This document shows, one piece after another, positions 20,678-32,759 of a stretch of 64,000 bases of DNA. The stretch's first letter is position 1, and each line of letters starts with the position of its first letter. Under the pieces are notes generated by a model, which made no database searches, was not told the DNA's origin, and saw only the letters and a list, made by a program, of their open reading frames with translations. A program made the position numbers and the translations under genes. This DNA comes from Eublepharis macularius (lineage: Eukaryota; Chordata; Lepidosauria; Squamata; Eublepharidae): the NCBI RefSeq assembly GCF_028583425.1, contig NC_072791.1:196950311-197014310 (forward strand). Reading direction: 5' to 3'.

Positions 20678-21004
20678 CAGGGCTTTTTTTCTGGGAAAAG
20701 AGGTGGTGGAACTCAGTGGTGGAACTCAGGACTGCACAATGATCAGCTTTGGGTCAGCTGGAACAAGGGAAGAGTTTTTTAAAGTTTAAATCACCCTCAG
20801 TGAAAACGGTCACGTGCCGATGGCCCCGCCCCGATCTCCAGAGAGAGGTGAGTTTAGATTGCCCTCCGTGCCACGCTGCGGCACACAGGGCAATTTAAAC
20901 TCCCCTCTGTCTGGAGATCAGGGGGCAGGGCCACCGGCCATGAGACCGTTTTCAAGAGGTGCTGGAACTCCGTTCCACTGCGTTCACACTGAAAAAAAGC
21001 CCTG
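20678..21004. mobile_element. hAT MITE family A, 327 bp
   Basis: Perfect 8-bp duplication CCTCATAG (20670-20677 and 21005-21012). Ends CAGGGCTTTTTTTCTGGG and CTGAAAAAAAGCCCTG. Third copy of the family within 4.3 kb. Confidence 0.92.
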
Positions 21005-21012
21005 CCTCATAG

Positions 21013-22050
21013 ATTATTCAATGGCAACAGCAACGTTCAATGGCAACACAGAATACAGGCAAAATAAGTTCCTTCCCTAGAAGGCCTACAAATATGCTGC
21101 ATGGCCAAGTCATGGGAGAGGTAGTATCAATAGCACAATACCCCACTGCGCATAGATACTCACAAAACAAAATCAAATGGACACCTGTCTGTTCTACTAG
21201 TCAACATGGACACATTCAGTGAAGTTTTTTTAAGAGAACTGTGCAGTATATTTTTGCCCCACGGTTCAGATCTGCCTCTTCCATTCTGCAAAAGTACCCT
21301 TAGCAGTACCCAAACCCTGTCACTCAAGGATAACATCTCACATGACGCTTGCTTCTCTGTGCCAACCAGATGGGATAATAGAGGAATGGCACATTTGTGG
21401 CATAAACCACAGCCTTCTGTGTCTTCTTTAGCAGGGATGTAGGCATATATACACATACTTTATAAAACAGAAGACATTTCATCAGTCTGAAAAAGACCTT
21501 AAAATAAACTTTCTTCCCAACAAACACAATTCTCCCATATCATCTGGCTTTTGTGTCTTCTGAGAACGTTCACAAGTCAGCATCTGTCCACAGAGAATTT
21601 GAGGTGTAATTAGTTTAATGAGATGAATCACAAGTTGGCATTAATCATGCAACAGGAATAAAACCAATATTAATTCAGTATGCAGGGTGCTCTCATAGTC
21701 AAGTCAGGTCAAACATCTAAGGAATAAAGTGTGACTGTGTTAACCCCACAGATGCCATAAAAATTAATCTGCCATCTAACTGATGAGCCACTGTTTCAAG
21801 TCTTCACTCAGGTGTCTTCCGGAACACTCTAGAGGGCACTAAAATTAGAAGCCCCTTTGGAAATGAAGCAACAAATATGACTATGAAGCACGTCTCTGCT
21901 CTCTCCATCTATTTCAAGCATTAAGGAGCCAATGTGGTTGTTCCACATTGTGTAGCAAGATGCATAGCAAGATGGCCTCACAACAGCATTTGACAGCAGC
22001 AGGAAAAAACACAGGCTATTGATATGAATACTGCTGCCTGTGCAGCTCTA
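21013..22050. other. STK39 intron 1, no feature recognised
   Basis: Unique-looking sequence. Frames on both strands at 21160-21530 lack any domain. Confidence 0.4.
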
Positions 22051-22058
22051 CCTACACT

Positions 22059-22545
22059 TAGGGCTCATTTTGAGGGGGAACGTGCAGGAATGCAGTTCAG
22101 GTAGTTCTCCAAAAAGGTCATGTCAGGTGGCCACGCCCACCTGATTTTTGGCCATTTGGGGCCCGTTTCGCCCAATTCGGGCCCTAAATTGCCAGGATCA
22201 GGCCCAAAACAGCCAGGATTGGTCCCAAAACGGCCAGGATCGGGCCTCTGATGGGTGGTGGATCACTCTCCCTCTCAGCAGTGGCCCAATCCTGACCATT
22301 TTGGGCCCCTTTTCGGCCATTTTCAGCCCCTTTTTGCCATTTTGGGCCCAATTTCGGCCCTGAATGGCCAGGATTGGGTCCAAAACAGCCAGGATAGGTG
22401 ATGTCGGGGGGTGGGGCATATGGAAATCAGTTATGCTAATGACACACTTCAGGTGATGGCAAGGGGTGTGGCATATGCAAATGAGTTGCACTAATGAGTT
22501 ATGCTAATGAGTTCCTGCAGCTCTTTTTCTACGAAATGACCCCTG
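22059..22545. mobile_element. hAT MITE family B, 487 bp
   Basis: The 8-bp duplication CCTACACT/CCTATACT (22051-22058 and 22546-22553) has one mismatch. The left end TAGGGCTCATTTTGAGGGGG and right end CTACGAAATGACCCCTG are imperfect inverted repeats. The interior is made of ATTTTGGGCC/GGCCAAAA subrepeats and, on the right, TATGCTAATGAGTT repeats. Its orientation is opposite to the copies at 43060 and 44157. Confidence 0.88.
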
Positions 22546-22553
22546 CCTATACT

Positions 22554-23249
22554 GGTCCTACTCTGAACACTACTGGCAGTGACTGACATTAAAGTGACTG
22601 CACCAAGCGTTAACACAATGTCCAGCTTCCAAAGTTATTTAACTTCATCTCCAACATCTACTCAAACACAGGCAAAAAGTCAACTACTTTCTATCCCTGA
22701 TTCTACCCCTCTATCCTTTCCCCTACCACAGCCACTGGCTTTCCAATCCTACTTACTAGCATTTCCCAGTTACAGATTTACTTCTTAACCATGAGATAAG
22801 CTATTTACCTCAATTATGTCATTCCGGGGCTATTATTCTGAGACAGCAATGCCTGCCTACATTAACAATGACCTCTAGGACACCAAGCATCTTTTTTTTA
22901 AAAAAAAATGGAGTATGGATACCAAAATGCAGAATATACACAGACCTCGGCTTGCATCAGCAAATGTATAAGCATTTAAGCCATTGCTTTCCTCAGCAAA
23001 ATGTACAACGGCGACTAACAGTGAAAGACTGCACCAGTCTTCTGCTTCTGTTTGTTTTGCTGAAAAAAGAATCAAACTGAAACACACATTATATTTCTTT
23101 TACAGAACTCAGTATATTTAAGGTTCCTATACGGGCACTGACTACACCCAAAACCGTAGAGCTTTCCCAAGGTTGCTGCATCATAGGCCCTTCAGTTCAT
23201 GCCTTACGGCCCTGGTATCCATCCATACAAGGTACGTATTTTGTAGGGT
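22554..23249. other. STK39 intron 1, no feature recognised
   Basis: No supported gene or repeat. Two opposite 70-codon frames at 22868-23087 have no domain. Confidence 0.4.
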
Positions 23250-23458
23250 GGGGCCATGGGTCAGTGGTAGAGCATCTGCTTGGCATGCAGAAGGTCCCAA
23301 GTTCAATCCCCGGCACCTCCAGTTAAAAAGATCAGGGAACAGGTGATGTGAAAAGGCCTCTGCCTGAGACCCTGGAGAGCCACTGCTACTCTGAATGGAC
23401 AATACTGACCTTAATGGGCCAATGGTCTCATTCAGTGTAAGACAGCTTCATGTGCTTG
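23250..23458 (+). repeat. tRNA-Ala-like SINE
   Basis: The first 72 bp or so fold like a tRNA: GGGGCCATGGGTCAGTGGT, AGAGCATCTGCTTGGCATGC and GGTTCAATCCCC-type B box (here AGTTCAATCCCCGGCA), closest to tRNA-Ala. The non-tRNA body CCTCTGCCTGAGACCCTGG and end AAGACAGCTTCATGTGCTTG follow. It is a retroposed SINE, not a functional tRNA gene. Confidence 0.75.
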
Positions 23459-23807
23459 TATCCATATACAACTGAAATACACACACACAAAGCAGCAACC
23501 CTCAGTCATTTAATGTTCAGGTGCTCCTTTACAGAACTGTGTATTCTGCTCATTAGTGATCAGTGTCATTTTACACTGGGAGGGAGAAAAGAGAAAGGAG
23601 CCACATATCTGCACAGTTGTTAAAAAGACAGAGACGTGAATCAGAAGTTCAAATTTCACTTCTGCCATGAACTCCTTAGACAGCCTTTCGCAAGCCACCC
23701 ATCTCCAACACGGGAGTAACCACATGGCCAGCCTTGTACATGTAACCCCCATGAGCTAATTGGTTTAGCCCAGTAGGGCAGAGTCAGCATCTGGAGCCAG
23801 GTGTCTG

Positions 23808-24062
23808 AGAGCCAGTTTGGTGTAGCGGTTAAGAGCACAGGACTCTAATCTGGAGAACTGGGTTTGATTCCCCACTCCTCCACTTGAAGCCAGCTGGGTG
23901 ACCTTGGGTCAGTCGCAGCTGCTAGGAGCTGTCTCAGCCTCACCCACCTCACAGGGTGTTTGTTGTGAGGATAATAATAACATACTTTGTAAACCACTCT
24001 GAGTGGGCATTGAGTTGTCCTGAAGGGCAGTACATAAACCGGTTGTTGTTATTGTTGTTGAT
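23808..24062 (+). repeat. tRNA-derived SINE with LINE-like tail
   Basis: Same family as 6585. A box TGGTGTAGCGGTTAAGAG, B box GGGTTTGATTCCCC, 3' part GTCCTGAAGGGCAGTACATA and a TTG-rich tail. Confidence 0.82.
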
Positions 24063-24445
24063 GTATGTGGACAATAGTGACTAAAAGTGGGGTGCGTTAT
24101 GTTTAGTTTGGTATTATTACTGGAAACATTATTCTTGCAGGACTGTAACTCCCAAGCTGAGAACAGAAGCCTGGCTTCCAGCTGCTTCGTAATCTGGAGG
24201 ACTGCGGCAAAGGACTCTAGCACTTGGTGGGATCCAAAAAGTTGGACCTTGCTTAACCTGAGTTGTTTTCAGTTACTTGACTGAACTTAAAAAAATTATT
24301 GGTCGCAAGTTTCTGTTTTTGTTGCACTTGAGTTTGGTTAGAAAAAATAGTTGTATTGTTCTCGTCGTGGAAAGGTTTGGGGTAAAGAAATGTTCTTAAC
24401 TTACATGTGTGTTACAAGTTTGGTTCCTAAAGGGGTTCCTAAAGT

Positions 24446-24500
24446 GGGGAATCAAACCCAGTTCTCCAGAGTAGAGTCCTGCGAGCAAACTGGCTCTCAG
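24446..24500 (-). repeat. SINE head fragment, antisense
   Basis: GGGGAATCAAACCCAGTTCT then AAACTGGCTCTCAG is the reverse complement of the head of the SINE at 23808. Confidence 0.65.
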
Positions 24501-25485
24501 AACCTATACAAAAAGAGGTTATATAAAGTCATACTAAGAATGACTGAGAATGTTTGTGATGCTCTTTGGAACATTTTGCAGTGCTACATAAATGCTCAGA
24601 AGTAAATGAGCATTGCCTCTATCATCCTCCTTCAAGCATATCACTGGTTATTCAGATTTCCACTTCCTTCCAGGTAAAGTCTTTCTTCACTGTTCTGCAA
24701 GATGATACAAACCACTGAGCTGATTTCAGAATAAGAGAGGCCATTGGAGATCAGCCACATGGATGCAAAATGGAAATGCTTCACAGGAAAACTACAAGAG
24801 CAATAAAAAGATATTGATTCCAGAACCCATCTGGCTTCCTCAAACAATAGAATTAGTAAAGGCGCTGCAGCTGGTTCCTAAGGCAGCTGTCCGGAAGAAG
24901 AATCCTGTCACGTTGGCCAATGCCAGACCTTGCAAAGCCAGTACTGCTCTAACCAAACAACTTTCACACTTGAACAGAGGTAGGATTTACATAAGCTAAA
25001 AGCTTGCATTAAATAACTACATCCAAATAGTGTTAATTGCCTATGTAAAATACAAATTGATTTATGTTAGTTATGTCAACAGCCGAACTAATCAAGGTGG
25101 AAAATATAAAATATTGTTAAATATATTCTTTTACTCTTTCATCTATCTATTGCATATATACTAAAGAGTAGGTACTTTACTACATGGGTCCAGTGACCCT
25201 GTAGACAGTTTCAGCTTGCATATCTCAGTTTTGGTTCACACAAAGATTCGAGAGATATGGGGAAGAGGAATGCTGAGTGTTATGTCATATTTACCCTTAG
25301 GAGTTATTTCTGTCTAGGCAGTCCAAGCCTGTGAGAGGAACCAAGATATACAAGACAAAAAGCACGGCCCACAGAAGAAGAGAAGACCCCAGGTCTCAAA
25401 TTATCTGGTGAAAGCCAACATAAGAAAGACACACTACTTTTCTCTACTTAATACATGAGATACAGTGTTTTTGAGTGTCATACTA
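24501..25485. other. STK39 intron 1, no feature recognised
   Basis: AT-rich sequence without a recognisable gene or repeat. Confidence 0.4.
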
Positions 25486-25585
25486 AGATCTGGGAGACCC
25501 AGTTTGAACCCCCATTCTGCCTTGGAAGCTTGCTGAGTAACCCTGAACAAGTCACACACTCTCAGACTAACCAACTTAAGGAATG
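25486..25585 (+). repeat. tRNA-SINE fragment, second subfamily
   Basis: GATCTGGGAGACCCAGTTTG...CTTGCTGAGTAACCCTGAAC...CTCAGACTAACC follows the layout of a MIR-like or tRNA SINE head and core. Similar pieces are at 32090 (antisense) and 62725. Confidence 0.5.
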
Positions 25586-25589
25586 ACTG

Positions 25590-26215
25590 CTCCCAGACTC
25601 ATCTAGGGGCCTGAGTTTGGGGCGATGCGGAGGAGGCGAGCGGGGAGGCGGCATGGCAGCCGCCATGTTGTGGAGGGGCGGGGAGTGACCAGGGGCCAGG
25701 TGAGCACGCACAGGCATATCCGGTGTAGGGCCCTGGTCTGAGAAGCTGGCCCACACCCCTCGGCACTTGGCCCGTGGTGGCATCCCACCCAGCCCTCCCT
25801 TTCATCACAACTTTGGAGTGAGTAGGCAGCGGATTGGAGCATTGGGCACCAATCCATTTGGGGGAAACAGGGCCCTCAGGCTCAGTTTCCCTATTATGGG
25901 GATCCCCATAAGGGGTCTGGGGAGTGAGGAATGGCCAGTGAATGCCCAGTCGGGGGCTGTCAGTCCGCCTCACTCTCAAGTGGCAGGGGATGATTCATAC
26001 AGGGGTGTATACTCAAGTGGCATCCCACCGGCTGTCATCCCATGGTTCCCCCCCCCTCAGGAGGGGTTTGAGCAGGGGGGTCATCGGCTTGGCAGGCGGG
26101 TCAGCCAATGCTCGGATCCGTGCCCTATGGATACCTTTGCTCCCTGAGCTGTAATCTCAATAAAGTTGTGGCATCTTTACCTCCAGCACTGTGTCCGTGT
26201 TTTTCTTGCCGTGCC
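25590..26215 (+). other. Unclassified GC-rich insert ending near AATAAA
   Basis: GC-rich block unlike its AT-rich surroundings, with AATAAA at about 26158 and a GT-rich run after it (CACTGTGTCCGTGTTTTTC). It could be the 3' end of a retroelement or an LTR. A 126-codon frame at 25767-26147 has no recognised domain. I cannot assign it. Confidence 0.35.
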
Positions 26216-26771
26216 CCCTTCCCGCTCTCCTCCCCCACTCAGCACTCGCCTGCAACTGTTTGTGAAGATTAAACAGAAGAGAGGAGAGAACAACCAACCA
26301 AAAAAAAATTATTAAGATTTTACTACGCCTGATTTTTCATGTTCTGATCTGGCAAGTTGAAAACAGTTTCTTTCACGATATTGCCTGCAAATTAGACAGG
26401 ATTTATTCTAAATTTTAAAAGAATTAAGTTGTGCTGCACATATGAATATTACTGGAAAACCAAAGAGGAAGAAAGAAGTCCTGAACAGATCTGATGTAAC
26501 GAGAGGGCCAGCAGTGGGGGCGGGGGGCGGGGGAGACCTGGGCCAGACTCAACAAAACCATAAACTGCAAGCCTATTTCAAGTTCATTTTCCTTCTAATA
26601 CATTCTGTCTATCACTCTCACGCACACACTTTTCAACTCCCCTCCCTCCAACACTTTCAGCTGTAAGAAGAGGATTCGCATGGCAGGTGTGCCATTTTCC
26701 CGGGGCTAAGAACAAATGAGTGTCAAACTGAGCTTGAACCCTCCAGGCACAGCAGCAACATTTCCTCTAAT

Positions 26772-26835
26772 TATTATTATTATTATTTATTCAATTTATA
26801 TACCGCCCATCCCAGGGGCTCTGGGCGGTGAGGAG
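26772..26835 (-). repeat. LINE/SINE tail fragment, antisense
   Basis: ATT-rich run then TCAATTTATATACCGCCCAT and GGGCTCTGGGCGGTG. The same block is nested in the hAT element at 43060. The TATATAAATT end type fits a CR1/L2-mobilised 3' end. Confidence 0.5.
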
Positions 26836-28320
26836 AAGGAAGACTCAGCACAAAGGTAAGCCGGAGTCACGGATTCTTTCCTCTCGCTTGGCCAGCATCA
26901 GCTCAGGGGAGCAAAGCAGGATCCCGTGACAGCTCTGCATCAGACAACATAAGTGTTTGCAAATTACAATTTTTTGGAAACTTTATCTAATGCTTAGGCA
27001 TCACAAAGAGATGAAGAGGGCACTGCTTTATACTTCAAAGTAATCTCAGACCTCACCTGAGCACAGTTACTTAATGCTTGTACAGTTGTCGGAAACGGAG
27101 GGGATCAAGGCTTAATCTAATTTTTAAGAAGAAATACAAACATCTGCTCCTCAAATGTTTGTTTCCAAGAGCATCACTAGAAAAGGGCCTGCTCCATCTT
27201 TAAATAGCATGCCCACTGAAAGAGCTACATCTTCTGAAGTATCCTCAGAAATCTTGACTATACGCCATTGATGAACATAATGCGGGAGGAGAGAGCTAGG
27301 TAATATAGCCATTATCCAATGTAAACAACAAAGATTTAAGATAGCCCTCTTGAACTGCTGTTTCAATCCAAAAGTGCTTCCTTTGGTCTCATGAATATAA
27401 CCTTTCCTATGCATCTAGCATGTATATTACATTCCATTTTCCTGCAAAGAGTTCCAAGATGGGCATACACAGTGTCCCCACTCTCAATTTGTCTTTGTAT
27501 AGGCAAAGAACATGTGGCTGCTCCAAGGCAACCCAGTGTGTAAGGGGTTGTGCAAGGGATTTTAACACAGACCCCAATCCAACACACCAACCCTTACCTT
27601 AGCACCTCCATACTAAACATGAAAACTGCAACTTCAATCCATTTCTGAAAAATAAAGCAGCAATACAATCTTTTAAACTTCTAAATCAAGTTGTTGCCAT
27701 CCTAAAGTTAACTGAATTGCATCCTAAAATGTACTTTTACCCATATGGCTTGGCCTTGTTCCAATGCATCAAAGCTAACTGTTGACGCTAAACCCTAGCA
27801 TGTAGCTCGGGAAGTATCACAACTCATAATACATATTGGCCGACAGGTAATCTTCCAGCCCCAGCTTAAACACAGGTGCTTGAGCAAATGAATCATTCCC
27901 ACCCCCCGCCCCAGTCGCTGCAGTGTGTTTAACCAAAGCCTAAAATAGAAGAGCCGCTGCCTCCTATTTAAGCTGTAAGTAACCTATGAGTCCGCTAACT
28001 GTATTAACAGCTCCCTAGGAGACATGGTTTAATCCGCAGGAGAAATCACTAACTCTTCAAGTAGCTACAGTGAACAAGGAACTGTTGCTGTTCAAAAGGG
28101 AAACTATTGGAAAAGAACAACTTGGAAAAACGGCCATTCCACTCTGGATTTATGAGAGGACTGTCGCTGCTCCTTTGTTCAGTTTGTGCTCTTGAGTTTG
28201 AGTCTGCTGCACAGTTTTAAGGCTCCTACATTTTCTGCAGACCACTAAAAATGAAGTTTAAAAATATCTCACAGCAATTAAAGAAGAATTCTAGGTATTG
28301 GTAGCCCTTTGGTAATTGCT
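26836..28320. other. STK39 intron 1, no feature recognised
   Basis: No supported gene or repeat. Confidence 0.4.
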
Positions 28321-28645
28321 TGTCAGGAAAGAGGCTCAGTGATTAAAATGTGGAATTCACTGCCAATATACATATTGGTTGCAACTATAAATGGCTTTTA
28401 GACAGTTTCATAGAGGAGAGGTCTATCAGTGGCTACTAGCCGTGCTGACAAAGGGGAGCCTCCACATCCAGAGGCGGTGAACCTCTGAATACCAAGGCCA
28501 GGAGGCAACTTCAGGGGAAGGCCTCAGCCACTATGCCCTGTTGTTGATCCTCTCTAGTAACTTTTTTGGCCACTGCATGAGACAGGATGCTGGACTAGAT
28601 GGGCCACTATGATCCAGCAGAGCTCTTCTTATGTTCAGTAAGGGC
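28321..28645 (+). repeat. CR1/L3-like LINE 3' end
   Basis: GAGGTCTATCAGTGGCTACT, then GACAGGATGCTGGACTAGAT and GATCCAGCAGAGCTCTTCTT form the characteristic 3' untranslated end of a CR1-clade LINE. No ORF remains. Confidence 0.6.
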
Positions 28646-28870
28646 TGCTCTAGAGGCTTTTTGCTTATAGCGATAACCAGTAATGTATCTATTGTTTTTG
28701 TTGCCAGAGTAACCTTTAGACTCTTTCCAGCTTTGCTTGACATCTACCAAAAGTACCCAGATATTTACAGGGTTAGGAGCCCAGGGATAGGTCCTTCACC
28801 TTTGTCCTTTCTTCCATTCCCCCCCTGCCCCCCGCACACACCATTTGCACTGATAGGGTCAACAATGAGT

Positions 28871-29112
28871 AGAGAGCCAGTTTGGTGTAGTGGTTAAGAG
28901 CACGGGACTCTAATCTGGAGAGCCGGGATTGATTCCCCACTCCTCCACTTGAAGCCAGCTGGGTGACCTTGGACTAGTCACAGCTCTCTGAGAGCTCTCT
29001 CAGCCCCACCCACCTCACATGGTGTTTTGTTGTGGGGATAATAATGGCATACTTTGTAAACTGCTCTGAGTGGGCATTAAGTTGTCCTGAAGGGCAGTAT
29101 ATAAATTGAATG

Positions 29113-29186
<74 letters not shown>

Positions 29187-29187
29187 G
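28871..29187 (+). repeat. tRNA-derived SINE with (TTA)n tail
   Basis: Same family as 6585, complete head and body. The tail expanded into about 24 TTA units (29116-29187), which is a likely polymorphic microsatellite. Poly-Ile/Asn frames here are artefacts. Confidence 0.85.
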
Positions 29188-29518
29188 ACTACACAAGGAA
29201 GGTTGCCCAGGGAAAATGTATGGGCCCAGAATAAATACTTGCCACCATATTGCATACAAACTGCATGTTTATGTTTTAATCAGCAGATATTTGTTTAATT
29301 CAAATGTGTTTCCTACATCTGGTCACAGGTCCACCGTTATCCAATATGAGAAATGAACACAATGACAGTGTGATTTGTCATAAGTCATTACACAAGCAGA
29401 ACAGGGAACAACTGGTACAGTAAAAGCTACCTGGAATTATTTTTGGAAGAATTTAATGCTTCTTGCACATTGACCTGTCGACCACGCTCCCATCAGAAGT
29501 TTAGGATTATTATAGTAA

Positions 29519-30055
29519 ATTCACAGAAACACAGAGTTGGAAGGGTATCCCCAAGGGTCATCTAGTCCAGCCCCCTTCACAACGCAGGAAATTCCCAGCT
29601 ATCCGCCCCCCCCCCACCTCAGTGACCCCTGATCTATACCCAGAAGGCAAAAAAACTCCAGGATCCCTGGCTACTCTGGCCTGGAGGAAAATTCCTTCCT
29701 GACCCCAATCACCATTACCCTGGGAATATAAGAAAGGGCCATGAAAGCCAAGCCTCAGCTCATCCCTTCATGCAGTCCCTCTCTTGATCTGTATATATTC
29801 AGATTCAGAGAATCATCACAGCTTTCAGATCACCGTCCAGCCTCTTCTTAAATACCTCCAAGGAAGGAGAGTCCACCACCTCCCGAGGAAGGCTGTTCCA
29901 CTGAGGAACCGCTCTGTCAGGAAGTTCTTCCTAATGTTTAGCCAAAAACATTTTGCTTTAATTTTAACTCATTGTTTCTGGTCCAACTCACTGGGGCAAC
30001 AGAAAACAACTCTGCTCCATCCCCTACGTGACAGTCTTTCAAGTACTTCTTATGT
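29519..30055 (-). repeat. CR1 LINE 3' end, antisense
   Basis: Begins TCACAGAAACACAGAGTTGG, the reverse complement of the CR1 end (CCAACTCT...ATTCTATGA) also seen at 60304. Further in, CTCCAAGGAAGGAGAGTCCA and AGGAAGTTCTTCCTAATGTT match the 3' part of the CR1 at 57600-60304. 5' truncated. Confidence 0.75.
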
Positions 30056-30577
30056 TCAGTAAAGGCTGGTCTACAGGCTGCTCTGCCAGGAAAAATCACT
30101 TTCACAGCACACTGCTAAAGTAGCCTGTGGTGCACAGGTCCATGCTACGGAACATTTGGGATCAGGACAATACGTTGTGCTTATCTGCAACAGTCGTTCA
30201 AAGCAATGGTTTTTGTTTCCTCTGGACTGAATTAAGAGCCTTTTGGAAGATGCTTAAGAAACTCACAATCTGAAGAAATATACGTGGATACGTTCATGGC
30301 AACACCATTAGGACCAGACATCCCTTTCACACGACACTGCTTCAATTAAGCGCCGATTAAAAATCCACAACCGATCTGCAATTAATGAACTGATTAATCC
30401 TATCGCTTAATGCTTTCAGCCCCAGTGCCTATCATAGCATCAGCATGGTACAAAGCACTCCAAGCAGCACTGAAAAGAAGCATCATTAAGAAGACTCCTG
30501 AGCAAAGAGAGGTCAACAGGGGCTGATTTATTTTAAAAGGTTCAGGATGTCTTGCGCCACACTTCCAGTGCCATCCC

Positions 30578-30655
30578 AAGCAGAGTTCCACCCTTCTAAG
30601 CCTGCTGACTTCAGTGGACTTAGAAGGGTGCGACTCTGCTTAGGATCGCACGGAT
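30578..30655. repeat. Short palindromic MITE
   Basis: CCCTTCTAAGCCTGCTGACT and its mirror AGTGGACTTAGAAGGGTG form a hairpin flanked by CAGAGTT/GACTCTG and a GGATCGCAC end. The same type is at 38411-38500. Confidence 0.55.
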
Positions 30656-30844
30656 CCTTATCCTACTTTTCAAGCACAAAGAAAATCCTTACATTGCATG
30701 AAGTTGAGTGAAGCACACTAAAAGTTAAGCTTGTCTTTTTTAAAAAATATATATATAGTTATATTAAGCAGGCTGGAATCAACCAGCTTTTCCCTTGGTG
30801 AAAGAGGGAGGAGCGAGTCTCCTCTGACTACCAAAAATGGTTTT

Positions 30845-31460
30845 TAATGAACTTTTATTAAAGTTTTTAACATAATTATAATTAAAAACCAAGGAAAGAA
30901 AAAGAGAATAAGGGAAAAAGGGAACAGAAAAAAGACACACACACATACATATAGTAGAAATATATACTAATTTCCCATTTGAAGAGGTCTATCAACAGTA
31001 CATATTCTACACCAAGTCTAACATTACCATTAGTAAATATTTCTCCTTTCCATCTACACATTCCTTTGCTCTCCTTAATCTTCAAAAGCACATATCATTA
31101 GTTCATCACGTTCTGTTTCATGCAAAAAATCTATAAGGGGTTTCCATATAACTAGATATCTCTCTTTGATGATGATAATGCGGCCTGCATAGACAAAAGC
31201 CATGGAGGACAGAGGCTCTAATAAGGAGGGAAACTGGGTGAGATGGAGCAAAAAAAGATGGATCCAACCCAGTATCCCTAAAGGGGTGTTTTTTAAAATG
31301 AAATCTGAATTTAATACAGGCCAAAAGTCTACATTCATAAACTGAGCCCATGATTCTTTATCAAACACTGAATTATAGGCTGCTTTTCTTCTACAAAACA
31401 AAGCAAACATACAAGCAAAACCCAGAGCCAATAATACCCAGCTTCTGAGATCAACCATTT
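30845..31460 (-). pseudogene. L1-like ORF2 C-terminus and 3' end, truncated
   Basis: A 127-codon minus-strand frame (31075-31458) ends ERYLVIWKPLIDFLHE, resembling the extreme C-terminus of L1 ORF2. It is followed by an A-rich 3' region with AATAAA (minus strand, about 30855). No RT motifs remain. Assignment to L1 is by resemblance only. Confidence 0.4.
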
Positions 31461-32089
31461 TATATACAACTCAATCCCATACTACATTGCATAAGCAATG
31501 AAGGTTTAGTTTAATGGATACTTTCCATCCCATCACGAAATACTGTTCAACCCAGCAACTTCCAATCCTTGCTACTGGAAAGTTCTGGGCACTTAAGTCT
31601 TCAAATAAGTGCTCTTTGCATAGCGTCCTCACATATGGAAAGCACGCCTCAAAAAAGAAATCCTTAATTTCTCAATTGTTCCCATCTAAGCAGATATACA
31701 TCCTGTAACATGTACATGAACACATTTAGATTTTGCTTCTAAGTTGAAGAATGGCCCTGTTTAGTCACAGGCTGGCATGCTTTCAATTGTTACAACAGCC
31801 AATTAATATGCATGCTTGTCCAAGAAATAAATGAATTAGAAAATTGAGGCCCAACTAAATGAGATGTCAGAGATTTTTGGTTGGATGCCCCAAAACTCTT
31901 TTTTAAGGTTAAAGTACAGAACACTCTCACTAACCTGGGATGAGGACATACTGCCATTTCCCCATCAGCTACAGCAAGCCACTATTCGCCAAAAAGGAGG
32001 GGAATGAGTTCTCCTATAATACTTGTCTTCTTCCTTGCTAGTAGCAGCATCGGAGGTGGCTCTACCCATCTGATTTCATGCCAGTGGCT
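31461..32089. other. STK39 intron 1, no feature recognised
   Basis: No supported gene or repeat. Confidence 0.4.
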
Positions 32090-32240
32090 GTGTATATGGT
32101 CTGTCCCTCTACTTTTATCCTCTTATAACCTTGTGAGATGAGTTAGGCTGACAGAGGGACTGACTGGAAGCCATGTGGATTTGAACCTAGAATTGCCTAT
32201 ATGATTTCATCCCTACACCATTCTAGCTCTCAAAGAGAAG
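32090..32240 (-). repeat. Old tRNA-SINE (MIR-like) fragment, antisense
   Basis: CCTTGTGAGATGAGTTAGGC, GGATTTGAACCTAGAAT and CACCATTCTAGCTCTC are in antisense SINE order. Diverged. Confidence 0.5.
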
Positions 32241-32339
32241 GCAGCAAAAGCAGAAAAAGTTACATTCCACCTATACCCGACTCACCCTGACCCAATGTGG
32301 GGGACACATACTGCTTTTTAATTTTATGCTTCTAGAGAT

Positions 32340-32545
32340 TGGTGTATCTGATGAAGTAAGCTGTGACTCACAAAAGTTCACGCTGGAATAAATGTTATTT
32401 AATGTGCCACTACCCTCCTGTTTTATTTTACTGTTACAGGGTAACGCAACTGGCCAGCTGGAATGCTCATCAGGAGACCTAGGGAGCAATCCTAAGTAGA
32501 TCTACTCAGAAGTAAGTCCCATGCTATTCAGTGGGGCTTAATTCC
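32340..32545 (+). repeat. Penelope-like terminus (single copy) and palindromic MITE remnant
   Basis: 32355-32450: CTGATGAAGTAAGCTGTGAC ... AATGTGCCACTACCCTCCTG resembles the family at 1257, with mutated GAAA. 32480-32545: CAATCCTAAGTAGATCTACT ... GTCCCATGC is a worn palindromic repeat. Confidence 0.4.
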
Positions 32546-32759
32546 CAACTCCATCTCTTCACCCTTAAGAAGCTTCAATTAAATCAGCATTTTTGTTGAC
32601 TTTAATTCAACAACATAAAAGTTGCTCTACCAATTGGAAAAAAAAGGGGGGGAAAGGAATTACTCCACTGAAACCCATTCAGATCAAAAGAACACAGAGC
32701 AGAATCTTGTACACGAGTAAGTCTGTTTTCAATAAGGCTTTCTCCCAAGTCTTAGCCAC

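Noticed and set aside
23250..23322. Functional tRNA-Ala gene
   Set aside because: The tRNA-like part has mismatches in the arms and continues into a SINE body, with no terminator directly after it.
25599..26147. 126-codon frames on both strands
   Set aside because: No domain, no splice or start support, and both strands are open because of base composition.
29110..29190. Poly-Ile / poly-Asn proteins
   Set aside because: They are translations of the TTA microsatellite.
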